Shown here: positions 1-8,090 of the stretch, one piece after another
Numbering within the stretch: position 1 is the first letter of the stretch
Layout of the letters: every line of letters begins with the position of its first letter
Assembly (NCBI GenBank): GCA_017427265.1
Contig: JAFRTG010000009.1
Location: 1 to 64,000 of the forward strand
Direction of reading: 5' to 3'
DNA: 64,000 nt
Source of the DNA: Oscillospiraceae bacterium
Lineage (GTDB): Bacteria > Bacillota > Clostridia > Oscillospirales > Ruminococcaceae
Made by a program: the position numbers and the translations under genes
The notes under the pieces: generated by a model
What the model was told of the DNA's origin: nothing
Database searches by the model: none
Seen by the model: only the letters and a program-made list of their open reading frames with translations

Positions 1-140
1 CTTGTTTTGCGTTTTTTACGTCTCGCCTTGACGTTGTATTTACTCAGTTTCCTCAGTAAATACGGAATCTTCAAGGGTTCCTCTTTGGTTGCATTGTTCA
101 ATTTTCAAGATGCTGTTCGCTGTTTCTCAACAGCTTATTT
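1..140 (-). other. Probable rRNA operon leader (left-edge)
   Basis: Read on the minus strand, this stretch follows two strong tandem promoters, has no supportable ORF, and contains a segment of the type CTTGAAAATTGAACAATG that is typical of rRNA leaders and spacers in Clostridia. It also holds a GCTGTTGAGAAACAGC-type hairpin just after the proximal start site. I infer a 16S rRNA operon begins just left of the window. The rRNA itself is not visible, so this is inference from promoter architecture and sequence style. Confidence 0.55.
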
Positions 141-169
141 ATTATAGCACATTTTCGATCGTTTGTCAA
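141..169 (-). promoter_or_regulatory. Proximal promoter P2, perfect consensus
   Basis: On the minus strand TTGACA is followed by a 17-nt spacer and TATAAT, an exact sigma-A consensus. It points off the left edge and lies about 100 bp downstream of a second strong promoter. Confidence 0.85.
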
Positions 170-245
170 GCCCTTTCGGAAACTTTTTTCAAATTCTTTT
201 CGATGTGCTTTCCTGTGCTCACCGCTCTCTCGCGGCGACTTGTAT

Positions 246-274
246 ATAATAACATATTTCCCGGAAAAAGTCAA
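246..274 (-). promoter_or_regulatory. Distal promoter P1 of tandem pair
   Basis: Minus-strand TTGACT, 17-nt spacer, TATTAT. Tandem promoters of near-consensus quality about 105 bp apart are characteristic of rRNA operons. Confidence 0.8.
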
Positions 275-375
275 GCGAAAAACGCCCTTTTTCTTTCTTT
301 TTCCGTTTTCAACAAAAGGAGTCCAAAATCACGGTCAACCGACGTTAAATATGTCACACCCTCCGGAACAAAATC

Positions 376-401
376 GCCCGGAGACATGAAAATCTCCGGG
401 C
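376..401 (-). terminator. Rho-independent terminator of mrp-prmA
   Basis: A perfect 9-bp stem (GCCCGGAGA with TCTCCGGGC, 8-nt loop) begins eight bases past the prmA stop. It is followed on the minus strand by a moderately T-rich run. It separates this operon from the rRNA-type promoters downstream. Confidence 0.75.
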
Positions 402-408
402 AATTTCC

Positions 409-1377
409 TCATTTTTTCATTAAAACTGCTGCCCAGCCCGCGCTCTGCTCAATCCGCTCCGTTTTCAGTCCAACGCCGTTCATTGCGTCAAGAACCTCAT
501 CCAAACGCTCGTCAATAATGCCGGAAAGCAGCAGCGATGCACCGTCCGCAAGATAATGCACAAACAAATTGCGCATCGCAATCAAAATATCTGCAACAAT
601 ATTCGCACAGACGACATCATATCGGGTTCCGAAATGCGCAGCCAGCGCTTCATCCTCCAGAATATTTCCGCATTCTGTATGATAGCGCTCTGCCGGCACA
701 TGATTCCGCTCCGCATTTTCCGCAGCAGCTTCGGCCGCATTCTGCTCAATGTCGATTGCATAGGCCTCATCCGCTCCAAGCAGCATGGCGCCGATAGACA
801 GAATACCGCTGCCGCAGCCGATGTCAAGCACCTTCGCACCCTGTTTCACGCATGTTTCAAGTAAGCCGAGGCAAAGTCTCGTCGTATCATGCTGACCGGT
901 TCCGAAGCTGGAGCCCGGATCAATCCGCAGCGCCGTGCGTCCCGCTGGAATCGGCTCGTCCACCCATGTCGGTGTAATCCACAGACGTTCGCCGACCGGC
1001 AGCGGACGAAAATACTGCTTCCAGTTATTCGCCCAGTCCTCCTCGCGTATGCCTTTCGATTCCAGTTTCAGCGTTCCGTAAAGTTCCGCATCCGCACTTT
1101 TGCGCAGCCGGTCAAGCAAGGAACGCACCTCTGTCATCTGCTCGGCGCCCTGTGCATTTTCCGGCACATAGACCGTGATGCGCGGCGCGCCCGATGTCAG
1201 CTGTTCCTGCAATCCCTCTTCGAGATAATCCCAATGGCCGACGCGGCCGGCCATCAGCTCATCAAAATCATCCGGATCATAGATCGAAAAGCCCTTGAAG
1301 CCCAGATCCGTCAGCATCGCACAAAGCAGATCAAGCCCCGGCTTTGCGGTTTCTATCGTTACTTCTGTCCAGTTCAC
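409..1377 (-). CDS. prmA: Ribosomal protein L11 methyltransferase PrmA
   Basis: The 322-residue protein matches PrmA, a cytoplasmic SAM-dependent enzyme that trimethylates ribosomal protein L11. The N-terminal substrate-recruiting part begins MNWTEVTIE. The C-terminal Rossmann methyltransferase domain shows PGSSFGTGQHDTTRLCL and the SAM-binding loop VLDIGCGSGILSI near residues 180-195, then a VVCANIVADIL segment corresponding to the family's catalytic N-P-P-like motif. Length is normal for the family. The start is GTG, overlapping the upstream mrp stop by 4 nt (GTGA), so the two genes are translationally coupled. Confidence 0.93.
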   Translation of the reverse strand: MNWTEVTIETAKPGLDLLCAMLTDLGFKGFSIYDPDDFDELMAGRVGHWDYLEEGLQEQLTSGAPRITVYVPENAQGAEQMTEVRSLLDRLRKSADAELYGTLKLESKGIREEDWANNWKQYFRPLPVGERLWITPTWVDEPIPAGRTALRIDPGSSFGTGQHDTTRLCLGLLETCVKQGAKVLDIGCGSGILSIGAMLLGADEAYAIDIEQNAAEAAAENAERNHVPAERYHTECGNILEDEALAAHFGTRYDVVCANIVADILIAMRNLFVHYLADGASLLLSGIIDERLDEVLDAMNGVGLKTERIEQSAGWAAVLMKK

Positions 1378-2213
1378 TGCTTTTCCCCTTCGCCGAGTGC
1401 GAGAATCGCATCCACAGCGGGGTCAAGCCAGTCGCCTTCAAACAGCTCAACCATACCCGCATCACAAGCTCCGGCCAGTTTCGGATTCATCGGAATCTTT
1501 CCGAGCACCGGCAAATTGTGCTTCAGCGCGATCTCGTCGATCTTGCTTTCGCCGAATACCTGAATATGCTTGCCGCAATCCGGACATACTGCATAGCTCA
1601 TGTTTTCGACCAGACCGAGAATCGGCACCTGCATGGTTTCCGCCATTTTGACTGCCTTTTCCACGATCATCGAGACAAGCTCCTGCGGCGTCGTGACAAT
1701 CAGGATGCCGTCCACCGGAATGCTCTGGAAAACAGTCAGCGGGACATCGCCGGTTCCGGGGGGCATATCGACAAACAGGAATTCATCGTCGCCCCAGATG
1801 ACATCCGTCCAGAACTGCTTGACCGCGCCGGCAATCACCGGGCCGCGCCAGATCACCGGATCAGACGGATTTTCCAGCAGCAGATTCACGCTCATGAGAT
1901 CTGTGCCGAGCTTGGAACGAACCGGATAGATACCCTGATCGTCTGCCTCTGCGCGTGCCGTAATACCGAACATTTTCGGAACAGAAGGTCCTGTGATATC
2001 TGCATCGAGCACGCCGACCGTGTGACCGGTACGCTGAACAGACACTGCCGTCAGCGCCGTGACAAGCGACTTGCCGACACCGCCCTTTCCGCTGACAACG
2101 GCAATCACCTTGCCGATTTTGCTGAGTTCATGCGGTTTTTCATGCAGATCCTGCGGCTCGCGGCTGGAACATGCCGCGCTGCAGCTGGAACAATCATGCG
2201 TACATTCGCTCAT
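1374..2213 (-). CDS. mrp: Mrp/NBP35-family P-loop ATPase (Fe-S carrier)
   Basis: This 279-residue protein is a Mrp/ApbC-type ATPase that carries Fe-S clusters to client proteins in the cytosol. The deviant Walker A VSGKGGVGKSLVTAL lies near residue 40, DADITGPSVPKMFG follows, and DMPPGTGDVPLTVFQS is the switch region. A CPDC pair (residues ~215-218) is the conserved C-terminal cluster-binding CXXC. The N-terminus has an extra cysteine cluster (CTHDCSSCSAACSS), resembling the Nbp35-type N-terminal motif. It is the first gene of the mrp-prmA operon, with a good promoter and an AGAAAGGAAG ribosome binding site. Confidence 0.92.
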   Translation of the reverse strand: MSECTHDCSSCSAACSSREPQDLHEKPHELSKIGKVIAVVSGKGGVGKSLVTALTAVSVQRTGHTVGVLDADITGPSVPKMFGITARAEADDQGIYPVRSKLGTDLMSVNLLLENPSDPVIWRGPVIAGAVKQFWTDVIWGDDEFLFVDMPPGTGDVPLTVFQSIPVDGILIVTTPQELVSMIVEKAVKMAETMQVPILGLVENMSYAVCPDCGKHIQVFGESKIDEIALKHNLPVLGKIPMNPKLAGACDAGMVELFEGDWLDPAVDAILALGEGEKQ

Positions 2214-2251
2214 TTCAATCTTCCTTTCTTCAGATAAAGCATTGCCTATTC

Positions 2252-2280
2252 AGTATACCACAAGCCGCCGATTTTGTCAA
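2252..2280 (-). promoter_or_regulatory. Promoter of mrp-prmA
   Basis: Minus-strand TTGACA, 17-nt spacer, TATACT, about 40 bp upstream of the mrp start. Confidence 0.8.
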
Positions 2281-2294
2281 CGGCTGAACGCAAA

Positions 2295-2322
2295 ACAGGA
2301 CGGCACGCATGTACCGTCCTGT
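2295..2322 (-). terminator. Terminator of first cohesin-like gene
   Basis: A 9-bp stem ACAGGACGG/CCGTCCTGT is followed on the minus strand by TTTTGCG. The same stem sequence recurs in the terminator of the third cohesin-like gene, so the terminators were probably copied with the genes. Confidence 0.8.
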
Positions 2323-2424
2323 CGTATGGATCAGATTTTTGTCAACTGCCGGAAGCCAGAGCAATCCTTCGTTGTGCACGCAGCTTCCGTACTGCCAAAA
2401 CCGGCCGGCAGTTCTGATGTATTC

Positions 2425-3264
2425 TTATCTGCGTCCCGGCTTACCCGGTGCAGCCGGATGATGACCCGGACGAACCGGCTCATGATGTCCGCCGGGCTTT
2501 CCCGGGAAATTGTGGTGCTTGGCATGGCCGTGATTGCAGCAGCAGCTGCACTGACAGCCGCCCTGGTGGGGATCCTCAGCGGGATCCGGATCTTCGATCG
2601 GGTCAGGATCTTCGATCGGATCGGGGTTGTCGATCGGGTCAGGATTGTCGATCGGATCCGGCTCATCAATGGGATCCGGCTCAGTCTCAGAGCCGACAAC
2701 CTCAATGTAGCCATCCACGACGTTGTACTCAATTTCCGTATCATTTTCGTCAATGATACTTTCAACATCCCATGTCACGAGGAACTTATCGCCCGCCTGG
2801 GCGTCGGACGGAATAACAAAATCTACTGTGATGTATCTGCCGTTGTCGGTAATTACGTCCATTCCGGCTGCGCCGCAGCCGATCCGGCACTGCTTGAGGT
2901 TTTCCTTGACGATGCAGATATCGTTTCCGGCCTCGCCCTTTTCATAGGCAAGCGTATCGCCGTAGCGAACCGGTGAGATTCTTTCGTCATACTTGATCGC
3001 AGCGCCGAGAGAAACATAGCCTGGATTGTTTGCCAGCTCGACCGAATAGCGGACAACATAACCGGACGTTGCAGCCTGAACATCTGCTTCGTCAACAGTC
3101 ATTCTGGTCGCCACGAAATTGATAACATCATCCCGCAGCTCCGGATAGTTGTCCGGATTCACTTCTCGAACTGTCTCAGCTGCACTTGCATATAAGCCAA
3201 CGGCTGCAAGTGAAACCGCGCTGCAAAGAATTGCAGCGGCCTTGATTAAGATGGATCTGTGCAT
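2425..3264 (-). CDS. Secreted cohesin-like protein with Cys/His-rich tail
   Basis: The ATG is preceded by AGAAAGGA and gives 279 residues. A Sec signal peptide (MHRSILIKAAAILCSAV..., cleavage near ASA-AE) is followed by a ~150-residue domain closely paralogous to its two neighbours. It contains VRYSVELANNPGYVSLGAAI and a KYD turn, the strand pattern of cohesins, the receptors for dockerins. Then come about six DPI[D/E]xP hexapeptides and an unusual tail rich in Cys, His, Gly and Pro (GGCQCSCCCNHGHAKHH, then HHEP/GHHP/PGK). Unlike its neighbours it has no TGD-type anchor or terminal hydrophobic segment. The tail suggests metal binding or disulphide cross-linking, but that is inference. Cohesin assignment is by pattern only. 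Confidence 0.7.
   Translation of the reverse strand: MHRSILIKAAAILCSAVSLAAVGLYASAAETVREVNPDNYPELRDDVINFVATRMTVDEADVQAATSGYVVRYSVELANNPGYVSLGAAIKYDERISPVRYGDTLAYEKGEAGNDICIVKENLKQCRIGCGAAGMDVITDNGRYITVDFVIPSDAQAGDKFLVTWDVESIIDENDTEIEYNVVDGYIEVVGSETEPDPIDEPDPIDNPDPIDNPDPIEDPDPIEDPDPAEDPHQGGCQCSCCCNHGHAKHHNFPGKPGGHHEPVRPGHHPAAPGKPGRR
2571..2682 (-). repeat. 18-bp tandem repeats coding DPI[D/E]xP
   Basis: Roughly six units of 18 bp with the core GATCGGGTCAGGATC (plus strand) encode the acidic Asp-Pro linker of the cohesin-like protein. The units differ by a few bases, so this is an in-frame linker array that can change length by slippage or recombination. Confidence 0.8.
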
Positions 3265-3305
3265 GTGTATCGTCCTTTCTGTAGAAAATTGGGTCACCCT
3301 TGACC

Positions 3306-3334
3306 AGTATACCATAATTCAGATATTCTGTCAA
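3306..3334 (-). promoter_or_regulatory. Promoter of first cohesin-like gene
   Basis: Minus-strand TTGACA, 17-nt spacer, TATACT. Six bases beyond the -10 lies GGGTGACCC, a near-palindrome also present at the same place in the second cohesin-like gene. Confidence 0.85.
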
Positions 3335-3633
3335 CGCTTTTTTAACAAAAATACAACATTGTCCATACGGCTTTGAACATTTTCAATACATTTTTTAATC
3401 ATATTTTTATAGGCGGTGCTTACACTTTTTTGATTTTGTTATAAAACAAGAGGAAAGCGAGGACGATATTCTGCACAACGCTCTGTTAAATAAGCACATA
3501 ATATTACTATATGTCAGAAAAAAACCGGTCTTTCTCCCGGTTGATCGCCGCAATATCCGACCAAAAATCCGGCGCTCCGAACAGCGCATTTCATCCCCGT
3601 TATTCCGGTTTCGCGGCTTCATTCAGGCATAAA
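3335..3633. other. Intergenic stretch without a gene
   Basis: AT-rich to the left (3335-3480), no supportable ORF. The only structure is an orphan terminator-like hairpin at 3523-3542 on the minus strand. Confidence 0.5.
3523..3542 (-). terminator. Orphan terminator-like hairpin
   Basis: Minus strand AACCGG, 8-nt loop, CCGGTT followed by a run of Ts. It lies about 90 bp past the terminator of the second cohesin-like gene. It could be a backup terminator or the remains of a lost gene. Confidence 0.5.
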
Positions 3634-3667
3634 AAACACCGGCGGCACAGATATACCGTCGGTGTTT
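3634..3667 (-). terminator. Terminator of second cohesin-like gene
   Basis: A 12-bp stem with one mismatch (AAACACCGACGG on the minus strand) is followed by TTTTTTATG. It lies 37 bp past the stop codon. Confidence 0.8.
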
Positions 3668-3704
3668 GAAATCAGATTTTGTTACCTATCGGCAAAGGAG
3701 GAGA

Positions 3705-4610
3705 TCAGTCCTTCTTCTTCTTGCCGGCAGCAACAGCAGTACCGGCTGCGAGGAGCAGAGCAGCAGCAGCTACGCCGGCGCCTGCATCTCCGGTCTTGGT
3801 AGAGTTGGTATTGTTACCGCCGTTCGCAGCCTTCGTGGTGGTTGCCTTTGCGGTAGTATTGGAAACGGTCGTGTTGGTTGTGCCGGAAACAGTTACGGCT
3901 GTGGTCGTCGCGCTGGTGGTCACGATCGTTTCAACCGGCTTTGAGGTCGTCGGAGTGGTCACAGTCGTGGTCGGGACTGTTGTGCTCGTGGTCGTCGTTG
4001 TAGTCGATGTCGTCGCGCTGGTCGTTGACGGACCCGTAAAACCAATCTGGATATAACCGTCAACTTCATTCCAGGACACATCCTCATCATTTGCATCAAT
4101 GACGCTGTCGATATCCCAGCTCATCGCAAACTTGTCGCCGTTCTTTGCATCCTTCGGCAGCATGAAGTCAATGGTGATGTACTTGCCGTTTGCAGTGACG
4201 TTCTCCATCGTGGAAGCGCCGCAGCCAACCAGATGCTTGCTGAGATTCTCCTTGACGACGCCGATACCGGAACCTGCATCGCCCTTTTCATACTTGACAT
4301 TCTCGCCGTTCATAACAGGCGTGAGTCTCGAGTCATAAACAACAGCAACACCGGCAGATGCATAGCCGGTGTTATTTGCAATCTCGACGGAATAGTGAAC
4401 AATATAACCGTCCGCTGCTTCCTTAACGTCAAATTCAGGCACAGTGACTCTGGTTGCAACGAAGTTCAGCTGGCCGTCCTTGATTTCCGGATAGTTTGTC
4501 TTGTTGACTTCAAGAACCGTTTCCGCCGCCACAGCGGTCAAGCTCAAAGCAGCAAACGATGCTGCACCGCAAATCACGGCAGCGACTTTGGAAAAAATAG
4601 ATTGTTTCAA
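3705..4610 (-). CDS. Cohesin-like surface protein, Thr-rich linker, TGD anchor
   Basis: Signal peptide, a ~150-residue cohesin-like domain (VHYSVEIANNTGYASAGVAV with a YDS turn), then a Thr/Val-rich linker of TTST/TTTVTTPTT repeats. The C-terminus has a sorting-signal layout: STKTGDAGAG, a hydrophobic Ala/Leu stretch and GKKKKD. TGD replaces LPXTG, so a non-standard sortase substrate or simple membrane anchoring is inferred. I choose TTG at 4610 rather than the ATG three codons upstream. The ATG sits one base from AGAAAGGA, whereas TTG aligns with the ATG of the downstream paralogue and has the same 9-nt spacing. The gene has its own promoter and terminator. It probably displays dockerin-bearing enzymes on the cell surface. 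Confidence 0.72.
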   Translation of the reverse strand: MKQSIFSKVAAVICGAASFAALSLTAVAAETVLEVNKTNYPEIKDGQLNFVATRVTVPEFDVKEAADGYIVHYSVEIANNTGYASAGVAVVYDSRLTPVMNGENVKYEKGDAGSGIGVVKENLSKHLVGCGASTMENVTANGKYITIDFMLPKDAKNGDKFAMSWDIDSVIDANDEDVSWNEVDGYIQIGFTGPSTTSATTSTTTTTTSTTVPTTTVTTPTTSKPVETIVTTSATTTAVTVSGTTNTTVSNTTAKATTTKAANGGNNTNSTKTGDAGAGVAAAALLLAAGTAVAAGKKKKD

Positions 4611-4649
4611 GTGTTTCATTCCTTTCTGTTTTCTCGGGTCACCCTATTC

Positions 4650-4678
4650 AGTATAGCACAAAGAAACATGTTTGTCAA
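4650..4678 (-). promoter_or_regulatory. Promoter of second cohesin-like gene
   Basis: Minus-strand TTGACA, 17-nt spacer, TATACT. GGGTGACCC follows the -10 as in the first cohesin-like gene. Confidence 0.85.
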
Positions 4679-4689
4679 TATTCGCATAA

Positions 4690-4722
4690 AAACAGGACGG
4701 CACAAAATGTACCGTCCTGTTT
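4690..4722 (-). terminator. Terminator of third cohesin-like gene
   Basis: An 11-bp perfect stem AAACAGGACGG/CCGTCCTGTTT is followed on the minus strand by TTTATGCG. It is nearly identical to the terminator at 2295-2322. Confidence 0.85.
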
Positions 4723-4759
4723 GAAATCAGATATCGCTATCTGTCAGCAAGAGATCGAA

Positions 4760-5674
4760 TTAGTCCTTCTTCTTCTTGCCGGCAGCAACAGCAGTACCAG
4801 CTGCGAGGAGCAGAGCAGCAGCAGCAACGCCGGCACCTGCATCGCCAGTCTTGGTAGAGTTGGTGTTGTTACCGCCGTTAGCAGCCTTCGTGGTGGTTGC
4901 CTTTGCGGTGGTGTTGGAAGCGGTCGTGTTGGTCGTACGGGAACCAGTTGCACCGGTGGTGGTGGTAATGGTGGTGGTCACGATCGTATCAACCGGCTTG
5001 GAAGTGGTCGGAACAGTCACAGTCGTGGTCGGAACTGTGGTGCTCGTGGTCGGAGCCGGAGTCGTGGTGGTAATAACAGTTGTGGTGATAGGAGTCGGAT
5101 CCTTAACGATCTCAATGTAACCGTCAACTTCATTCCAGGTCACATCTTCATCATTTGCATCAATGACGCTGTCGATATCCCAGGTCATCGGGTACTTATC
5201 GCCAACCTTTGCATCCTTCGGGAGCTTGAAGTCGATGGTGATGTACTTGCCGTTTGCAGTGACGTTCTCCATGGTGGAAGCGCCGCAGCCGACCAGATGC
5301 TTGCTGAGGTTCTCCTTGACAACGCCGATACCGGAACCTGCATCGCCCTTTTCATACTTGACATTCTCGCCGTTCATAACAGGAGTGAGTTTCGAGTCAT
5401 AAACAACAGCAACACCTGCCGAAGCATAACCGGTGTTATTTGCGATCTCAACGGAATAGCTGATCACATAGCCGTCTGCAGCTGCCTTAACGTCAGACTC
5501 ATCAACCGTAACTCTGGTTGCAACGAAGTTCAGCTGGCCGTCCTTAATTTCCGGATAGTTGGTCTTGTTGACTTCAAGAACCGTCTTTGCTGCAGTTGCA
5601 GTCACGGTCAAGACAGCAACAGAAGCTACGCCGCATGCGATTGCAGCTACCTTAGATAAGATAGATTTGCTCAT
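4760..5674 (-). CDS. Cohesin-like surface protein, Thr-rich linker, TGD anchor
   Basis: This 304-residue paralogue of the preceding gene has a signal peptide (MSKSILSKVAAIACGVASVA), a cohesin-like domain (ISYSVEIANNTGYASAGVAV), a Thr-Pro-rich linker and the same C-terminal STKTGDAGAG-hydrophobic-KKKKD module. Long blocks of the domain are identical in both copies (for example MNGENVKYEKGDAGSGIG), pointing to recent duplication. The ATG is set by AGAAAGGA 9 nt upstream; a longer in-frame extension exists but has no binding site. It differs from its neighbours in having a ~195-nt structured leader, so its expression may be controlled separately. Confidence 0.75.
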   Translation of the reverse strand: MSKSILSKVAAIACGVASVAVLTVTATAAKTVLEVNKTNYPEIKDGQLNFVATRVTVDESDVKAAADGYVISYSVEIANNTGYASAGVAVVYDSKLTPVMNGENVKYEKGDAGSGIGVVKENLSKHLVGCGASTMENVTANGKYITIDFKLPKDAKVGDKYPMTWDIDSVIDANDEDVTWNEVDGYIEIVKDPTPITTTVITTTTPAPTTSTTVPTTTVTVPTTSKPVDTIVTTTITTTTGATGSRTTNTTASNTTAKATTTKAANGGNNTNSTKTGDAGAGVAAAALLLAAGTAVAAGKKKKD

Positions 5675-5869
5675 GTGTTTCAATCCTTTCTGTTTTTTGG
5701 CGGAAACTGTTAGATTGAATTCAGTTTCCAAAACTGTTCGGCTCGTCCGTGCACAGCCCTGACAAGCAATACCCGTCGAGCCAACTGGCATTCAGAACTC
5801 TGCCTGAATCACCCTTGCAGCCGTATGCGCCCGCCTGACACAGGAGCATCGCTACAATATCAGTGATAC
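5675..5869 (-). promoter_or_regulatory. Long structured 5' leader of third cohesin-like gene
   Basis: Between the promoter and the start lie about 195 nt able to form three hairpins on the minus strand. One is ATTCAG/CTGAAT (5790-5809), one GGCTCG/CGAGCC (5740-5782, large internal loop), and one GGAAACTG/CAGTTTCC (5702-5729). I could not match it to a riboswitch family I know. Confidence 0.45.
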
Positions 5870-5875
5870 AACTGT

Positions 5876-5904
5876 ATTTTATCACAAAAATCATTTTTAG
5901 TCAA
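5876..5904 (-). promoter_or_regulatory. Promoter of third cohesin-like gene
   Basis: Minus-strand TTGACT, 17-nt spacer, TAAAAT. The inferred start of transcription is near 5869. Confidence 0.8.
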
Positions 5905-6242
5905 GCCATAAGCAACTTTTTCATTGCCAATTCGGCTGTGTTTTTCAGTATGATTTTTGTGTAAAATGCACATTATACAAATATTTCATCAAAAATGTTC
6001 AGTTTTTTCTTTGGATGCGCCCTGTTTTTGGGGGCAAAGCATCTGAAGGAGACGCAATGCATCAATTTCCGCATTCTGCGCGGCTATTGCGCCGCGCTGC
6101 GGAATCCACAGGGCAATTTGTCTGCCTTCTGCGTGAAATGTGTCTATTTGTGAATATTGCCGAAAATCAGGTTTTTGCATATTTTGCACAGCCCTTCCGG
6201 ATAAAATGGCATTTTGCAGCAATATTATCTTATGCAAAACCC
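5905..6242. other. Intergenic, no convincing gene
   Basis: An 82-codon minus-strand frame (5989-6237) exists but starts immediately after the typA terminator hairpin, without a ribosome binding site. Its composition is unlike its neighbours. It may be a relic or a small hypothetical protein, but I do not call it. Confidence 0.3.
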
Positions 6243-6256
6243 GGTCTGCGCAGACC
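6243..6256 (-). terminator. Short hairpin after typA
   Basis: A perfect 14-nt palindrome GGTCTGCGCAGACC just past the typA stop is followed on the minus strand by GGGTTTTGC. It is a plausible but short Rho-independent terminator. Confidence 0.5.
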
Positions 6257-6260
6257 CTTC

Positions 6261-8081
6261 TCAGGCTTTGCGGAACTTCTGCTTCATACGCAGGCTGTTG
6301 TCCAGAATCCGTTTGCGGATTCTGAGATTTTCCGGCGTCACTTCGAGCAGCTCGTCCTCAGCCAGATATTCCAGGCAGTCCTCAAGGCTCATGTCCTTCG
6401 GCGGAATCAGGCGGAGTGCATCGTCGCTGCCGCTTGCACGGGTATTGGTCAGATGCTTTCTCTTGCAGACATTGACGACGATGTCCTCTGCCTTCGGAGA
6501 ACATCCGACGACCATACCCTCATAGACCTGCGTGCCGGCCGGGATGAAGAGGCTTCCGCGCTCCTGCGCGTTGTAAAGACCGTAGGTCACAGCCTCGCCG
6601 GTTTCGTAGGAAATCAGCGAACCGATGGAACGGCGCTCAATATCGCCCTTGTACGGATCGAAGCGCTCAAACACGGAGGACATGATGCCCTCGCCCTTGG
6701 TATCGGTCAGGAACTCGCTCTTGTAGCCGAACAGGCCGCGGGACGGAATCAGGAATTCCAGACGCATTCTGCTGCCCTGCGGATGCATCTCCTGCATCTC
6801 GCCCTTTCTGGAACCGATCTTTTCCATGACCGCGCCGACGGCAGTTTCCGGAACGTCAATGACCAGACGCTCGATCGGCTCGTACTTTTTACCGTCAATC
6901 TCCTTGAAGAGCACACGCGGCGGCGAAACAGCCAGCTCATAGCCTTCGCGGCGCATGTTCTCGATCAGAATCGAGAGATGCATTTCGCCTCGTCCTGCGA
7001 CCAGGAACGAATCCGTTGAATCCGTATCGGTCACACGGAGCGAAACGTCCTTCAGCAGTTCTTTATAAAGACGCTCACGCAGCTGGCGGGAGGTCACAAA
7101 CTTACCCTCTCTGCCGGCCAGCGGGCTGTCATTGACGGAGAATGTCATTTCGACGGTCGGCTCACTGATCTTGGTGAAGCTCAGCGGCTCGTAGCTGCCT
7201 GCTGCACAGATCGTATCGCCGATGTTGATGCCGTCGATGCCGGAGATCCAGACGATATCGCCGACCGTTGCGGACTGCGTCGAAACACGCTGCAGCTGCT
7301 CAATCTGCAGCAGCGTAACCAGCTTTGCATTGACCGGCTTTTCCTCGCTGTGGAAGTTGCCGACCTGCACCTGCTGACCGACCTTTGCCGTTCCGCGGAT
7401 GATTCTTCCGATGCCGATTCTGCCGACATATTCATTGTAGTCGATCGAGGAGATCAGCATCTGCAGCGGCTCCTCCGGCTCGCCCTGCGGCGGCTCGATG
7501 TAGTCGAGAATCGTATCAAACAGCGGCTTCAGATCCTTGCCGGGTTCATACTGCGAAAGCGACGCTGTACCGCTCCGGCCGGAGCAGAACAGCACCGGAC
7601 TCTCCAGCTGCTCGTCATTGGCATCCAGATCAAGGAGCAGTTCCAGCACCTCGTCGCCGATCTGGTCAAGCCGCGCATCCGGGCGGTCGATCTTGTTGAC
7701 GACAATGATGATCTTCTGACCCATTTCCAGCGCCTTGGAAAGCACGAACCGCGTCTGCGGCATCGGACCCTCTGCTGCATCGACCAGCAGCAGCACGCCG
7801 TCCACCATATTGAGCACGCGCTCCACCTCGCCGGAGAAATCGGCGTGGCCGGGCGTGTCAATGATGTTGATCTTGACGCCGTTATACATAATGGAAGTGT
7901 TCTTTGCGAGAATCGTAATGCCGCGCTCGCGCTCCAGATCGTTGGAGTCCATCACGCGCTCTGCAACGGACTGATTCTCACGGAATGCGCCGCTCTGCTT
8001 GAGCATCTCATCGACCAGCGTCGTCTTGCCGTGGTCAACGTGCGCGATAATCGCAATGTTTCTCAGATCATTTCTTACCAC
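6261..8081 (-). CDS. typA: Translational GTPase TypA/BipA
   Basis: The 606-residue length and sequence are those of TypA/BipA, an EF-G-like ribosome-binding GTPase involved in ribosome assembly and stress adaptation. G1 is [15 protein letters not shown], switch and G3 include [16 protein letters not shown], and G4 is [19 protein letters not shown]. The C-terminal TypA-specific domain carries [19 protein letters not shown]. The start is GTG; the GAGGG ribosome binding site overlaps the stop codon of the upstream Sel1-repeat gene, so the two are probably coupled. Confidence 0.97.
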   Translation of the reverse strand: MVRNDLRNIAIIAHVDHGKTTLVDEMLKQSGAFRENQSVAERVMDSNDLERERGITILAKNTSIMYNGVKINIIDTPGHADFSGEVERVLNMVDGVLLLVDAAEGPMPQTRFVLSKALEMGQKIIIVVNKIDRPDARLDQIGDEVLELLLDLDANDEQLESPVLFCSGRSGTASLSQYEPGKDLKPLFDTILDYIEPPQGEPEEPLQMLISSIDYNEYVGRIGIGRIIRGTAKVGQQVQVGNFHSEEKPVNAKLVTLLQIEQLQRVSTQSATVGDIVWISGIDGINIGDTICAAGSYEPLSFTKISEPTVEMTFSVNDSPLAGREGKFVTSRQLRERLYKELLKDVSLRVTDTDSTDSFLVAGRGEMHLSILIENMRREGYELAVSPPRVLFKEIDGKKYEPIERLVIDVPETAVGAVMEKIGSRKGEMQEMHPQGSRMRLEFLIPSRGLFGYKSEFLTDTKGEGIMSSVFERFDPYKGDIERRSIGSLISYETGEAVTYGLYNAQERGSLFIPAGTQVYEGMVVGCSPKAEDIVVNVCKRKHLTNTRASGSDDALRLIPPKDMSLEDCLEYLAEDELLEVTPENLRIRKRILDNSLRMKQKFRKA

Positions 8082-8090
8082 TTTGCACCC

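Noticed and set aside
2571-2682. CRISPR-like array suggested by tandem repeats
   Set aside because: Units are 18-bp in-frame repeats without spacers; they code the DPI linker. No CRISPR or Cas gene is in the window.
3679-5120. Plus-strand ORFs rich in Val/Ala opposite the cohesin-like genes
   Set aside because: They are mirror images of the Thr-rich repeats and the anchor segment on the other strand, with no start signals.
5989-6237. 82-codon minus-strand ORF after typA
   Set aside because: It starts immediately beyond the typA terminator hairpin, has no ribosome binding site and no recognisable motif, so it is left uncalled.
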